Origin: Antiquaquibacter oligotrophicus
GTDB taxonomy: Bacteria; Actinomycetota; Actinomycetes; Actinomycetales; Microbacteriaceae
DNA: 64,000 nucleotides
Reading direction: 5' to 3'
Assembly: GCF_020535405.1 (NCBI RefSeq)
Contig: NZ_CP085036.1
Coordinates: forward strand, 2,604,001 to 2,668,000
The notes under the pieces: model-generated
What the model was told of the DNA's origin: nothing
Seen by the model: only the letters and a program-made list of their open reading frames with translations
Database searches by the model: none
Made by a program: the position numbers and the translations under genes
Part shown: piece after piece, positions 41,499 through 51,052 of the stretch
Numbering within the stretch: position 1 is the first letter of the stretch
Layout: the number at the start of each line of letters is the position of its first letter

Positions 41499-41642
41499 CT
41501 ATGAGCTGGGCGGTGCGTTCCAGTTGTCGTCATCATCGTTTTTGCCGATTCGCCGGTAGGCGCGGACGGCCAGCAGGATGACCGCGACAGCCGACGCGAG
41601 CGCGAGCACGGCGAGCGCGATGAACATCGGTTGGGACATCAT
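41499..41642 (-). CDS. 47-residue membrane protein of the copper cluster
   Basis: Too short for usual gene calls. One hydrophobic helix (about 6-28) then RRIGKNDDDDNWNAPPSS. It starts at 41642, five bases after the CopC-like stop, so it is the last gene of that operon. Function unknown; possibly an accessory membrane subunit. Confidence 0.6.
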   Translation of the reverse strand: MMSQPMFIALAVLALASAVAVILLAVRAYRRIGKNDDDDNWNAPPSS

Positions 41643-41647
41643 GCTCG

Positions 41648-42376
41648 TTATTCTTCCCCCTCGGTTCGCTCCGGCGCGATGGACTCACCCGCGGTGTCCG
41701 AGTCTCCGGATGCCGCGGCCGCCCGTCGCCGGGACCGCGCTACAACCGCGATCACGATGACCGCCACGACCGCTAGGGCCGCGATGCCGACACCCACAAA
41801 CACGGGTGTGGAATCGGATGCCGCTTCCGGTGCGGCGATGGCCGTCACCTCGGGTTCTGGTTCCTCCGTCGCGTCATCCGGTTCCGCCGGCGTTGTCGGC
41901 TCTGCCGTCGGCGTCGGCTCCACACCGGTCTCACCGCAGACGGGGGGTGCCGCGAGGCCCGGGGTGGTCACGGCGCCGTCGGCGGGCGCCCACTCGAAGG
42001 GAATTTCGCCGGCGACGACGTGCCCGTCGGCGGAGATCACCTGCCAGAACATGCGGTATTCGCCTGGCTCTCCGAGGGTTGCACCCATCGACATCGTTGA
42101 ACCGGAGACGGACACACATCCGTCGCCGTAGTACCGCGTTGCGGCGTCGACGACCTGGATCGCGAACCCGTTCGCGTCGCCGGCGAGGTCGAGGAGCAAC
42201 TCGTTGGCCGTCACCGAGAACTGCTCCGGCACTTCGGCAATAGTCGACCCTTCCGCGGGGGAGGAGGCAACGATGTAGCTGTGCGCCTGCGCGGGGCCCG
42301 CAACTCCGAGGGCGAGAGCGCCGATTGCTCCCACGGCGAGCGCTGCCGCGGTCTTTTTGTTCGCGATCCAGGTCAT
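41648..42376 (-). CDS. CopC-like copper-binding protein
   Basis: 242 residues. Signal peptide cleaved after AQA (31), leaving His32 at the mature N-terminus. CopC domain to about 150 (SSPAEGSTI, ISADGHVVAGEIPF), where the Asp and His of SADGHV complete the Cu(II) site. A Thr/Pro/Glu linker, a C-terminal membrane helix (about 195-217) and a basic tail follow. There is no CopD nearby. It probably binds Cu(II) outside the membrane. Confidence 0.88.
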   Translation of the reverse strand: MTWIANKKTAAALAVGAIGALALGVAGPAQAHSYIVASSPAEGSTIAEVPEQFSVTANELLLDLAGDANGFAIQVVDAATRYYGDGCVSVSGSTMSMGATLGEPGEYRMFWQVISADGHVVAGEIPFEWAPADGAVTTPGLAAPPVCGETGVEPTPTAEPTTPAEPDDATEEPEPEVTAIAAPEAASDSTPVFVGVGIAALAVVAVIVIAVVARSRRRAAAASGDSDTAGESIAPERTEGEE

Positions 42377-42379
42377 GGG

Positions 42380-43069
42380 CTACTTCGCTGCCTTCCTGCG
42401 AGCCGTGATGCCGAAGGCGAGGCCCGCCGCCCCCACGATAAGCCCGGCGCCTGCGAGGACCCGGGCAAGCACGTCTCCGCTGGCCTCCGTCGAACTGGCG
42501 GGAACGGCATCCGCGGCCGCGGTCTCGGCTTCGGCTTCGGATTCTTCGGCGTGACCACCGCCGTGCCCGTGGCCGTCTCCCTCGGCTGCCGTGAGGGTGA
42601 TCGAGGGAACGTCCTCGCCGACCCAGAGTTCCTGGCCTTCCTCGCAGGTCTGCGTGACGGGGAACTCGACAACGTCTCCCGCCTCACCCATGGGGAGCTT
42701 GACGGAGAGCTCGAAGCTGTCTCGGGCATCACTCGGGAGCGGAGTGATCGCGGTGTAGATCACCTGGCTCGTGCGTTCGGACGCATCGTCGGTGGGCGGG
42801 TCGAGCGGCACCATGGTGCGGTCGAACGTCCAGAAGGTGTTGCGTGTCGGTGTCACCGAGAGGATGTCCTCGGGGATGTCGATCGTGATGGCGGTTGTCG
42901 GCGACGCTTCACACCCGTGCGGAACGCTGAAGGTGATGACGCTGTAGGAGCCAGCTGCCGTGGAGGTGGCACTGGCGGTGATGTGGGCGCTCGCGCTGAG
43001 CGGAGCGGAGAGGGCGAGAGCTGTCGCGCCGACGATGACCGCGGCAGCGCTGATGGTGTTCTTGTTCAT
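42380..43069 (-). CDS. YcnI family (DUF1775) copper-related protein
   Basis: 229 residues. Signal peptide cleaved after SASA (28) leaves His29 first in the mature chain. DUF1775 domain with SVITFSVPHGCEASPT and TCEEGQELWVGED; then a His/Gly/Glu linker (GDGHGHGGGHAEE) and a C-terminal helix. B. subtilis YcnI binds Cu(II) with its N-terminal His. It lies four bases upstream of the CopC-like gene. A paralogue is at 43781. Confidence 0.88.
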   Translation of the reverse strand: MNKNTISAAAVIVGATALALSAPLSASAHITASATSTAAGSYSVITFSVPHGCEASPTTAITIDIPEDILSVTPTRNTFWTFDRTMVPLDPPTDDASERTSQVIYTAITPLPSDARDSFELSVKLPMGEAGDVVEFPVTQTCEEGQELWVGEDVPSITLTAAEGDGHGHGGGHAEESEAEAETAAADAVPASSTEASGDVLARVLAGAGLIVGAAGLAFGITARRKAAK

Positions 43070-43162
43070 GGGTGTGTGATCTTTCTGGTCGTTGATGGCG
43101 CGCGGGAGTGCGCGCTGATGAACCCGACATCGTGGTCGGGTCTGGAGGGGAAACAGTCGCTG

Positions 43163-43777
43163 CTAGGCAGCGAAGCGGGCCGCGGGAGGGCCCCTGTACC
43201 TCATCGACGAGAAGAGAACGAGAAGGGCGCGACGGATGCCGCGTTCCGCAGCGACGGGCATACGCGCGGGGAATCGCGGCGAGACGTCGACCCACACGCC
43301 GAGCAGCCGCGCGACGAAGAGACGCACAACGCGGGCGATCGTCCACACGGCGTGATCGGCGTGGAGGAGAACGATGAGAGTGATGAGGCCCGCGATCACG
43401 TGGGCGAGCCACATTCCGCCGGAGTGTCCGTGCGTGTGGAGTACCTCGGGAAGAGCCGCGGCGTGATCGTGTGACGTGATGCCCGCGGGAACGGGCGTGC
43501 TTGGGTCGCCCATTCCGCTGAAGATCGCGTGGTACATGACCTGCGTGACGGCGACGGCTGCCGCGAGGCGCAGTGGCGACTGTCGACGCGAGGCGAGGAG
43601 ACTGCTCGCAGCACCCGCCAAGACGAGCGAGGCGACGATGCCGAACGCCCCGGGGAAGGTGCCGCCGGCGAGTCCGTGTGAGATTCCGGCGGTCACGGTG
43701 GCGAACGCCGCGACGATCCACCCGCGAGCGGCACGATCGGCTCGGGTCACGTGGGCGGAGCGGGCATCCGGGCGCAT
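43163..43777 (-). CDS. His-rich polytopic membrane protein
   Basis: 204 residues, about five membrane helices (near 20-40, 44-62, 70-90, 122-140 and a weak end). An external loop around 95-125 holds a cluster of His (TSHDHAAALPEVLHTHGHSGG), likely metal-binding. No known family recognised. It sits between two YcnI genes and three bases before the next, so it is part of the operon. Confidence 0.72.
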   Translation of the reverse strand: MRPDARSAHVTRADRAARGWIVAAFATVTAGISHGLAGGTFPGAFGIVASLVLAGAASSLLASRRQSPLRLAAAVAVTQVMYHAIFSGMGDPSTPVPAGITSHDHAAALPEVLHTHGHSGGMWLAHVIAGLITLIVLLHADHAVWTIARVVRLFVARLLGVWVDVSPRFPARMPVAAERGIRRALLVLFSSMRYRGPPAARFAA

Positions 43778-43780
43778 CGT

Positions 43781-44482
43781 CTAGTCCGAGACCTCGTCGG
43801 TCGCGACATCCTCGCGCCGCTGGCGACCGGCGATGGCGATCGCAACGGCGACGACGCCGAGTAGGAGTGCCCCAGCTGCGAGCAGCCGAGAGAGCGGGTC
43901 CGCTGCCGTAGCCTCGGCTTCGGTGTGCTGAGCGTCGTGTGTGCCAGCCTGATGGGGAATGACGGCGCCACCGTGGTCATGACCGCCTCCCGCGAGAGCT
44001 TCGGTGAGGGTCACACGAGGGGCGTCTTCGCCCACCCATTCCTGCACCGCCCCGTCTTCGCATTCCTGGATCGCATCGAACTCAACGACGTCTCCAACCT
44101 GGCCGTCGGGGAGACCGAGCCACAGTTCGAACGAAGCGCGCTGATCTGAGGGGAGAGGGGTGTCTGCCGTGTAGGTGATCGAACTGGTCCGCTCAGTGAT
44201 GCTCGTCCCTTCCACCTCGGCAGGTTCCACGTCGGAGGAGATGACCCAGTTCCAGTGGGCGGTCGGAGTGACCGCGAGCACGCCATCCGGCATCTCGATC
44301 GTCACCGCGGTTGTGCCAGCGCTCTCGCATCCGTGGAGCACGCTGAAGGTGACAACGGAGTACGAGCCGGCGGGTGCCGTTGCGGTCTCCGTGATGACGT
44401 GCGCGTTCGCCGGGGCGGCCACCACGAGTGACGAGGCGATGAGCGCGCCAGCAATCAGGGAGAACGTCACTGTTCTTCTCAT
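43781..44482 (-). CDS. Second YcnI family (DUF1775) protein
   Basis: 233 residues. Signal peptide cleaved after PANA (27) leaves His28 first. Same DUF1775 blocks as the downstream paralogue (SVVTFSVLHGCESAG, QECEDGAVQEWVGED), a His-rich linker (GGGHDHGG and HQAGTHDAQH) and a C-terminal helix. GAGGAGG six bases before the ATG. First gene of the copper operon, divergent from clpX. Confidence 0.88.
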   Translation of the reverse strand: MRRTVTFSLIAGALIASSLVVAAPANAHVITETATAPAGSYSVVTFSVLHGCESAGTTAVTIEMPDGVLAVTPTAHWNWVISSDVEPAEVEGTSITERTSSITYTADTPLPSDQRASFELWLGLPDGQVGDVVEFDAIQECEDGAVQEWVGEDAPRVTLTEALAGGGHDHGGAVIPHQAGTHDAQHTEAEATAADPLSRLLAAGALLLGVVAVAIAIAGRQRREDVATDEVSD

Positions 44483-44586
44483 GGCCACCTCCTCGAGCCG
44501 TCGCGGCGGGGTCAATAGTGCCACACACGCGGCGCGCCGTACTCCACGAAGTCCGCGAGGTTCCCGAAACAGTCACAGTTCGGGGT

Positions 44587-44592
44587 TAGGCT
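44587..44592 (+). promoter_or_regulatory. -10 box TAGGCT of clpX
   Basis: TAGGCT gives a leader of about 30 bases with GGGGAGAGG before the ATG at 44629. Confidence 0.4.
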
Positions 44593-44628
44593 CGGTAGGA
44601 CGGCATCCGCAGGGGAGAGGAATTCCAG

Positions 44629-45906
44629 ATGGCCCGGATCGGGGAAAGCGCTGATCTCCTCAAGTGTTCCTTCTGCGGAAAGAGCCAGAAGCAGGTTCAG
44701 CAACTGATCGCTGGACCGGGCGTCTACATCTGCGACGAGTGCGTCGAGCTGTGCAACGAGATCATCGAGGAGCGGCTCGCCGAGGCGGGCGAAGAGGTCG
44801 TCAGCGAGTTCGACCTTCCCAAGCCGCGCGAGATTTACGCGTTCCTCGAGGAGTACGTGATCGGGCAGGAGCACGCCAAGCGCTCGCTTTCGGTCGCCGT
44901 GTACAACCACTACAAGCGTGTACGTGCTCGTTCGACGATCACCGCCGCAGAGACCCTCGCTGACGACGTCGAGATCGCGAAGTCGAACATCCTCCTCATC
45001 GGGCCGACGGGCTGCGGTAAAACGTATCTGGCGCAGACCCTCGCGCGTCGGCTGAACGTTCCGTTCGCGGTTGCGGATGCCACGGCCCTCACCGAAGCCG
45101 GTTATGTCGGTGAAGACGTGGAGAACATTCTCCTCAAGCTCATTCAGGCGGCGGACTACGACGTCAAGCGTGCCGAGACCGGCATCATCTACATCGACGA
45201 GATAGACAAGATCGCCCGCAAGGCCGAGAACCCGTCGATCACGAGGGATGTCTCGGGTGAGGGCGTTCAGCAGGCGCTCCTCAAGATCCTCGAAGGCACG
45301 GTGGCATCCGTTCCGCCGCAGGGGGGGCGTAAGCATCCGCACCAGGAGTTCATCCAGGTGGACACGACAAACGTTCTGTTCATCGTTGCTGGAGCCTTCG
45401 CAGGCCTCGAGGAAATCATTTCCAGCCGCGCTGGCAAAAAGGGCATCGGTTTCGGTGCGCCCCTGCACAGCAAGGGCGACGACATCAACCTCTTCAGTGA
45501 GGTTCTCCCGGAGGATCTGCACAAGTTCGGCCTGATTCCCGAGTTCATCGGTCGACTGCCGGTCGTCACCACGGTCACGCCACTCGACCAGGTCGCTCTT
45601 ATGGAGATCCTGACGAAGCCACGAAACGCGCTCGTGCGTCAGTACCAGCGCATGTTCGAACTCGATGGCGTTGAACTGGAGTTCGAGAAAGACGCACTCG
45701 AGGCCATCGCAGACCTTGCAGTGCTCCGCCAGACGGGCGCGCGTGGTCTCCGCGCGATCCTCGAAGAGGTGCTCGGGCCGATCATGTTCGATGTGCCCTC
45801 CGACGAGGAGGTCGGTCGTGTTGTCGTGACACGCGCGGCCGTGATGGAGAATGCCGCTCCGACGATTGTGCCGCGGGCAGCGCGCCGGGCGGAGAAATCC
45901 GCGTAA
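44629..45906 (+). CDS. clpX: ATP-dependent Clp protease ATP-binding subunit ClpX
   Basis: 425 residues. Zinc finger C13, C16, C35, C38; Walker A GPTGCGKT at 125-132; pore loop GYVG at 158-161; Walker B IIYIDE at 186-191; RKH loop (GGRKHPH). It unfolds substrates for ClpP1P2. It is separated from clpP1P2 by the copper operon, unlike the common clpP2-clpX arrangement. Confidence 0.97.
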   Translation: MARIGESADLLKCSFCGKSQKQVQQLIAGPGVYICDECVELCNEIIEERLAEAGEEVVSEFDLPKPREIYAFLEEYVIGQEHAKRSLSVAVYNHYKRVRARSTITAAETLADDVEIAKSNILLIGPTGCGKTYLAQTLARRLNVPFAVADATALTEAGYVGEDVENILLKLIQAADYDVKRAETGIIYIDEIDKIARKAENPSITRDVSGEGVQQALLKILEGTVASVPPQGGRKHPHQEFIQVDTTNVLFIVAGAFAGLEEIISSRAGKKGIGFGAPLHSKGDDINLFSEVLPEDLHKFGLIPEFIGRLPVVTTVTPLDQVALMEILTKPRNALVRQYQRMFELDGVELEFEKDALEAIADLAVLRQTGARGLRAILEEVLGPIMFDVPSDEEVGRVVVTRAAVMENAAPTIVPRAARRAEKSA

Positions 45907-45941
45907 CTGTGTCGCGGTTTTGTTGCATGACGCAACGAGCC

Positions 45942-45947
45942 TAAGCT
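45942..45947 (+). promoter_or_regulatory. -10 box TAAGCT of the BenE-type gene (leaderless)
   Basis: TTGTTG (45920), 16 bases, TAAGCT, six bases, ATG at 45954: the best complete leaderless promoter together with that of 61758. Confidence 0.5.
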
Positions 45948-45953
45948 GACCGA

Positions 45954-47195
45954 ATGTTCCAATCGATCTCCGCCGGGTTCGTCGCTGCACTCGCCGGCTT
46001 CGCATCATCCTTCGCCCTCGTTATCGCCGCATTCATCGCGGTCGGCGCTACACCTGATCAGGCATCCTCCGGCCTCCTCGCGATCTGTCTCGCGACGGCC
46101 GTAGTGAGCACCGTTGGTGCACTCGTGCTGCGTATCCCGCTCGCCATCGCGTGGTCGACGCCGGGTGCAGCGGTGCTCCTTGCCGCAGCCGGCGAGGGCA
46201 TCACGTTCTCCAACGCGGTCGGCGCGTTCCTCGTGAGTGCCATCCTCATCGTGCTGTGTGGCCTGTGGCCCTGGCTCGGGCGCGCGATCACGAGCATCCC
46301 GAAGCCTCTGGCGAGCGCCATGCTCGCCGGTGTCCTGCTGCCGATCTGCCTCGCGCCATTCCAGGCCGTGGCAGAACTGCCGTTCCTCGCGGGGCCTATC
46401 GTGCTGACCTGGCTCGTGCTGTACCGGCTCGCACCGCGCTGGGCGGTTCCCGCGGCCATGGTTGTGGCGGTGGTGTGCGTGTTCATTTCGGCGGGCAGTG
46501 ACTGGTTCACCGGAGCATCCATCGCACCGCAGCTGACCTTTGTCGCGCCGACATTCGACCTCTTCACGATCCTGAGTCTCGGTTTGCCCCTGTTCATCGT
46601 CACCATGGCTGGTCAGAACATCCCCGGTTTCACCGTCATGAAGGCCAACGACTACACGGTGCCGCCGCGCTTTGCGCTCGTGGGTACCGGCCTCGGGTCG
46701 GCTGGTGCGGCCTTCTTCGGCGGCCACGCCATCAACCTGGGTGCTATCACCGCGGCCATCATGGCGGGGGATGAATCGCACCCCGATCGCTCCAAGCGCT
46801 GGATCGCGACCCTCACCAATGGCTTGCTCTACATCCCTCTCGGCCTGGGCGCCGGTGCGGCGGTCGCTCTGGTTAATGCGGCACCCTCGATCCTCATTAC
46901 GGCAGTTGCCGGTCTCGCCGTGCTCGGTGCGCTCATCTCGAGTGTGGTCGGTGCCCTTGAGGACCCGGAGCACCGCATCACCGCGATTATCACCTTCCTC
47001 GTTGTTGCCTCAGGCATCGTCATCGCCGGTATCGGCTCGGCGTTCTGGGGCCTCCTGGCTGGCGGCATCGTGATGTTGTGGCTGGGATGGCGCCGCCGCA
47101 AGCCGGAGCCCATCAGCGATGTGGACGGGGACATCGATCCCGACGGCGTTGTGGTCGACCCGACGGAGGACGTCGAGGAGCCGAGCGCCAAATAG
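45954..47195 (+). CDS. BenE family benzoate/proton symporter-like permease
   Basis: 413 residues, about 12 membrane helices, with the NAT/BenE fold signature around 220-260 (MAGQNIPGFTVMKAN, GGHAINLGAITAAI). The C-terminal tail is acidic (DVDGDIDPDGVVVDP). It probably imports an aromatic acid or related compound. No benzoate degradation genes are nearby. Leaderless-type promoter. Confidence 0.85.
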   Translation: MFQSISAGFVAALAGFASSFALVIAAFIAVGATPDQASSGLLAICLATAVVSTVGALVLRIPLAIAWSTPGAAVLLAAAGEGITFSNAVGAFLVSAILIVLCGLWPWLGRAITSIPKPLASAMLAGVLLPICLAPFQAVAELPFLAGPIVLTWLVLYRLAPRWAVPAAMVVAVVCVFISAGSDWFTGASIAPQLTFVAPTFDLFTILSLGLPLFIVTMAGQNIPGFTVMKANDYTVPPRFALVGTGLGSAGAAFFGGHAINLGAITAAIMAGDESHPDRSKRWIATLTNGLLYIPLGLGAGAAVALVNAAPSILITAVAGLAVLGALISSVVGALEDPEHRITAIITFLVVASGIVIAGIGSAFWGLLAGGIVMLWLGWRRRKPEPISDVDGDIDPDGVVVDPTEDVEEPSAK

Positions 47196-47231
47196 CGGAA
47201 TGGTCGTCGCGGGGCACGGGTTGACCCTCGT

Positions 47232-48230
47232 ATGACCGTTCCCCTTTCTGTTCTCGACCTCGCCTCGGTTTACGAGGGGATGTCGCACACCCAAGCGCTC
47301 AGGGACACGATCGCGACTGCTCAGGAGGCGGAGCGGCTCGGGTTCCGTCGCATCTGGGTGGCTGAGCATCACGGGATGCCCGCCGTCGCGTCATCCGCAC
47401 CGGCCGTGCTCATCGGAGCGATTGCCGACGCGACCTCGACGATTCGTGTCGGGTCGGGGGGCGTCATGCTGCCCAACCATTCCTCACTCGTGATTGCGGA
47501 GCAGTTCGGCACCCTCGTGGCGTTGCACGGCGATCGCATCGATCTCGGGCTCGGTCGCGCTCCGGGAACCGATGGGCTGACCGCTGCAGTCTTGCGCCGG
47601 GCCGCGCAGGAGTCCGTCGACGACTTCCCGAACCAGGTGATTGAACTTCTCGCGTGGTTCGGCACCATCCCTCCGCTCGACAACGGCATCGGCTCACGCA
47701 TCGTCGCGGTACCGGGATTGGGCGATTCTCCCGAGCTCTGGCTTCTCGGCTCGAGCGACTTCAGCGCTCGCCTTGCGGGGCTGATGGGGCTTCCCTTCGC
47801 CTTCGCTCACCACTTCGCGGGCGGCGCCCACACCCGTGTGGCGTTCGAGATCTACCGCGAGAACTTCACTCCGTCCGTCGTACTACGCGAGCCGCACTCG
47901 ATGGTCGCTGTTGCTGGGCTCGTCGCCGAGACTGGCGATGAGGCGGAACGGTTGGCGCTACCGAACGGCTTGCTGTTTGTTCGTATGCGCAAGGGGGAGC
48001 GACCCGGTCGTATCCCCACACTCGCGGAGGCTGAGTCCTACCCGTGGACGGACGAGGAGCGTACGTGGGTGCGGGAGCGCAACTCCCACCAGGCCATTGG
48101 CGACATCGACCACGTGAAGGGTCGCATTGCGTCCCTCGTGACGGAGACGGGAGCCGACGAGGTCATCATCGCGCCACAAGGGCCGGATCTGCAGACCAAG
48201 CTCGCCACGTTGCGGGCGGTCGTAGGCTGA
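47232..48230 (+). CDS. LLM class flavin-dependent oxidoreductase (MsnO8-like)
   Basis: 332 residues. Bacterial luciferase-like TIM barrel with [21 protein letters not shown] at the N-terminus (split) and the VAEHHGMP and [20 protein letters not shown] blocks typical of group 1 LLM. Uses FMNH2 (or F420); substrate unknown. Its stop at 48230 is five bases before the start of the next gene. Confidence 0.88.
   Translation: MTVPLSVLDLASVYEGMSHTQALRDTIATAQEAERLGFRRIWVAEHHGMPAVASSAPAVLIGAIADATSTIRVGSGGVMLPNHSSLVIAEQFGTLVALHGDRIDLGLGRAPGTDGLTAAVLRRAAQESVDDFPNQVIELLAWFGTIPPLDNGIGSRIVAVPGLGDSPELWLLGSSDFSARLAGLMGLPFAFAHHFAGGAHTRVAFEIYRENFTPSVVLREPHSMVAVAGLVAETGDEAERLALPNGLLFVRMRKGERPGRIPTLAEAESYPWTDEERTWVRERNSHQAIGDIDHVKGRIASLVTETGADEVIIAPQGPDLQTKLATLRAVVG
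48223..48228 (+). promoter_or_regulatory. -10 box TAGGCT of the 48235 gene (leaderless)
   Basis: TAGGCT inside the end of the LLM gene, six bases before ATG 48235. The gene may be read from both this and the upstream gene's promoter. Confidence 0.4.
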
Positions 48231-48234
48231 CACC

Positions 48235-48981
48235 ATGACGAATCAGAATCCGGTTCCTCGCTCGGGCACCCTCACGGGTGTGCGGCGGGCGGCAGTCGTC
48301 TTTGTGATCGTCTCGCTGTCGATCGCTGCGCTCCTCGGCATCGTGACGTTGTTCACGGGGGAGTTCGGCGAGATTCAGGCCAAGGTTCTTCTCACGACTC
48401 TCCTCACGGCGGGTTTCGCCATCACGTCACTGTGCCACCTTGCTGTCGTCGGCAGGGCGCTGCGGCTCGTCGGCTTCGTCGGCATCGCGGCGTCGTTCGG
48501 GGCACTGATCCTCGGCCTCGTGCTGATCTGGGCATCGTGGGATAACTGGAGCGACGGCTGGGACACCACCCTGAAGGCCTTCCTCGTGCTCTCCATCGTC
48601 GCGGCGAGCCTTGCCCAGGCCAACCTGCTCCTGCTGCTTGCCTCTCGGCAACAGACGGTGATCCGTGTCGGCCTCATCATCACCCTCGTTGCCGTCGCCC
48701 TCGTGGCGCTCCTCGTGACTCTCACGATCGTCTCCGACGGCGAGATTCCGGGCAGGGATGGAGATCTCTACTGGCGTGTGGTCGGGGTTGTCGCCATCCT
48801 CGACGTGCTGGGAACGATCGTGCTTCCCGTGCTCGGTCGGGTGCTTCGCGACGGTTCGAGTGCGCTCACGCTCAGGTTCGACGGAGAATTGGCGGCCCGG
48901 TTGCGAGCGCGGGCGGACGCGGAGCACATCACCCCCGCAGAGGTCGTCGAACGGCTTCTCGCGAACGAGCGGACGGACTGA
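48235..48981 (+). CDS. Polytopic membrane protein, hypothetical
   Basis: 248 residues with about six helices (near 18-40, 50-70, 78-98, 110-130, 140-163, 178-198) and a soluble C-terminal helical segment (RARADAEHITPAEVVERLL). Family unknown. It is convergent with the M3 peptidase gene with one base between stops. Confidence 0.72.
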   Translation: MTNQNPVPRSGTLTGVRRAAVVFVIVSLSIAALLGIVTLFTGEFGEIQAKVLLTTLLTAGFAITSLCHLAVVGRALRLVGFVGIAASFGALILGLVLIWASWDNWSDGWDTTLKAFLVLSIVAASLAQANLLLLLASRQQTVIRVGLIITLVAVALVALLVTLTIVSDGEIPGRDGDLYWRVVGVVAILDVLGTIVLPVLGRVLRDGSSALTLRFDGELAARLRARADAEHITPAEVVERLLANERTD

Positions 48982-48982
48982 G

Positions 48983-51007
48983 TCAGTCCAGTGCTCGGCG
49001 TCGCAGGAGGGGCGCGATGTCGGCGTCGCGCCCTCGGAAGTCCCTGAACGCCTCGAGCGGATCGCGCGAGCCGCCCACGGCCAGCAGTCGCTCGCGGAAA
49101 CGTTTGCCGTTCTCGAGGGTGAGTCCACCGTTATCCCGGAACCATTCCACGGTGTCGGCGTCGAGCACCTCGCTCCAGATGTAGGAGTAGTAGCCCGCGT
49201 CGTATCCGCCGGAGAAGACGTGCGCGAAGTAGGTGCTGCCGTACCGCGTCGGCACGGCGGGGTTGTCGAGTCCGGCATCCGCCAGTGCCGCGCTCTCGAA
49301 CGCTGCGACATCTGTGACGTCCGCGATCTCGGCGGGGGAGAGACGATGCCAGGCCTGGTCGAGGATTGCCGCGGCGAGGTACTCGCTCGTCGAGAAGCCC
49401 TGGTTGAACTCCGCGGAAGCTTGGAGTTTGTGCAGAGCCTCGAGTGGCATTCGCTCGCCGGTCTCGTGGTGAATCGCGTAGTTCTCCAGGACTTCCGGCC
49501 AGAGCATCCACATTTCGTTGACTTGGCTGGGGAACTCGACGAAGTCGCGATAGGTGTTGGTGCCGGCGAACTTCGGGTATTCCACGCGGGCGAAGAGCCC
49601 GTGCAGCGCATGACCGAACTCGTGGAAGAGCGTTTCGACTTCGTCGAGAGTCAACAGCGTCGGCTCGCCCGCGGCGGGCTTCGGAACGTTGAGGGTGTTT
49701 GTGACGACCGCCGGATGCCCGAGCAGCCGTGACGCGGAGCTCAGGGAGTTCATCCACGCGCCACCCCGCTTGCTGTCGCGCGTATACAGGTCGAGCAGGA
49801 ACAGGCCGACCGCCGTGCCGTCGTTCTCGCGCACCTCGAATGCGCGCACGTCAGGGTGGTACAGGGGGAGGTCCGTTCGTTCGGTGAACGTGATGCCGTA
49901 CAGCTCCGTCGCGGCAAAAAACACACCGTCGCGAAGTACTCGCTCGGCTTCGAAGTAGGGGCTGAGGGCCGCCTCGTCGACCTCGAAGCGTGCGGAGCGC
50001 ACCTTCTCGCTGAGGTAAGCCCAGTCGTGGGCCTCCACGGGATACCCGGCGAGGGCTTCGAGGTCTCGCTGTTCTTCCCGTGCGTTTCGTGCCGCGGGTT
50101 CCGCGAGTCTGCTGAGCAGGTCCCACACGGTCTCGGGTGTTTTTGCCGTTTCGTCGGCGATGACCCACGCCGCGTGCGAGTCGAACCCGAGCAGCCGCGC
50201 ACGTTCGGCCCTGACGCGTGCAATATCGAGCACGAGTTCGCGGTTGTCCCAACCTCCGCCGCGCGAGCCGCGTGATCGCGACGCTGTCATGATGCGTTCG
50301 CGCACGCCGCGACGTGTGAGACGGGAGAGGTAGGGGTGCCCGGTCGGCAACACGAGAGTCACGAGGTGGCCGTCGAGTCCACGCTCGCGTGCTGCCTCGG
50401 CTGCGGCCGAGATCTCTCCTGCGCCAAGCCCGTCAAGTTCTGCGATGTCGGTCACGTGGACGGCAAGGTCGTTGGTGTCCGCGAGGAGGTTCTTCTCGAA
50501 TCGGGTGCTGAGGGTAGAGAGCCGTTGGTTGTACTCGCGCAGGGCAGTTTTGTCCGCTTCGTCGAGCCCCGCTCCGGCAACGGTGAACTCGATGTAATAC
50601 CGCTCCACGAGGTACCTCGACTCGGCGTCGAGTGCCAGGTCGTCGAGACGCGAGTGCAGGCTCTCGATGCGCGCGAACAGTCGTGGATCGAGTCGGATCG
50701 CATCGGCGTGGTCCGCAAGGCGCGGGGCGAGTTCCTCCTCGAGTTCGTTGATGAAGTCGGTCGAGTCGGCCGACGCGAGCGCGAAAAACACGGTGGCTAC
50801 CCGTTCTAGCAGCTGACCACTGCGCTCGAGCGGGATCATCGTGTTCTCGAAGGAGGCGGGTTCTGGCTGAGAAACAATGGCCTCGAGCTCATCGAGTTGC
50901 TCGGCCATCCCGCGCTCGAATGCCTCGAGGTAGTGCTCGTCGCGGATGTCCGCAAAGGGTGGGAGTTCGAAGGGCAGCTCGCTCGCGCTGAAGAAAGGGT
51001 TGGTCAC
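48983..51007 (-). CDS. M3 family metallopeptidase (peptidyl-dipeptidase Dcp type)
   Basis: 674 residues, typical Dcp/oligopeptidase A size. Zinc motif H462-E-F-G-H466 with downstream Glu in the NEMWMLW region. It cleaves peptides in the cytoplasm, in line with nearby pepN and Clp functions. I chose the GTG at 51007 (VTNPFFSASELPF), because TACGCT stands six bases upstream; the longer frame to 51106 runs over the divergent gene and its promoter. Confidence 0.93.
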   Translation of the reverse strand: MTNPFFSASELPFELPPFADIRDEHYLEAFERGMAEQLDELEAIVSQPEPASFENTMIPLERSGQLLERVATVFFALASADSTDFINELEEELAPRLADHADAIRLDPRLFARIESLHSRLDDLALDAESRYLVERYYIEFTVAGAGLDEADKTALREYNQRLSTLSTRFEKNLLADTNDLAVHVTDIAELDGLGAGEISAAAEAARERGLDGHLVTLVLPTGHPYLSRLTRRGVRERIMTASRSRGSRGGGWDNRELVLDIARVRAERARLLGFDSHAAWVIADETAKTPETVWDLLSRLAEPAARNAREEQRDLEALAGYPVEAHDWAYLSEKVRSARFEVDEAALSPYFEAERVLRDGVFFAATELYGITFTERTDLPLYHPDVRAFEVRENDGTAVGLFLLDLYTRDSKRGGAWMNSLSSASRLLGHPAVVTNTLNVPKPAAGEPTLLTLDEVETLFHEFGHALHGLFARVEYPKFAGTNTYRDFVEFPSQVNEMWMLWPEVLENYAIHHETGERMPLEALHKLQASAEFNQGFSTSEYLAAAILDQAWHRLSPAEIADVTDVAAFESAALADAGLDNPAVPTRYGSTYFAHVFSGGYDAGYYSYIWSEVLDADTVEWFRDNGGLTLENGKRFRERLLAVGGSRDPLEAFRDFRGRDADIAPLLRRRALD

Positions 51008-51013
51008 CGACCC

Positions 51014-51019
51014 AGCGTA
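51014..51019 (-). promoter_or_regulatory. -10 box TACGCT of the M3 peptidase (leaderless)
   Basis: TACGCT, six bases (GGGTCG), GTG at 51007. Confidence 0.45.
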
Positions 51020-51039
51020 TGCGTCAGAACGGACGGCTC

Positions 51040-51045
51040 TATTCT
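51040..51045 (+). promoter_or_regulatory. -10 box TATTCT of the methyltransferase (leaderless)
   Basis: TATTCT, seven bases, ATG at 51053. Confidence 0.45.
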
Positions 51046-51052
51046 GAGTCTG

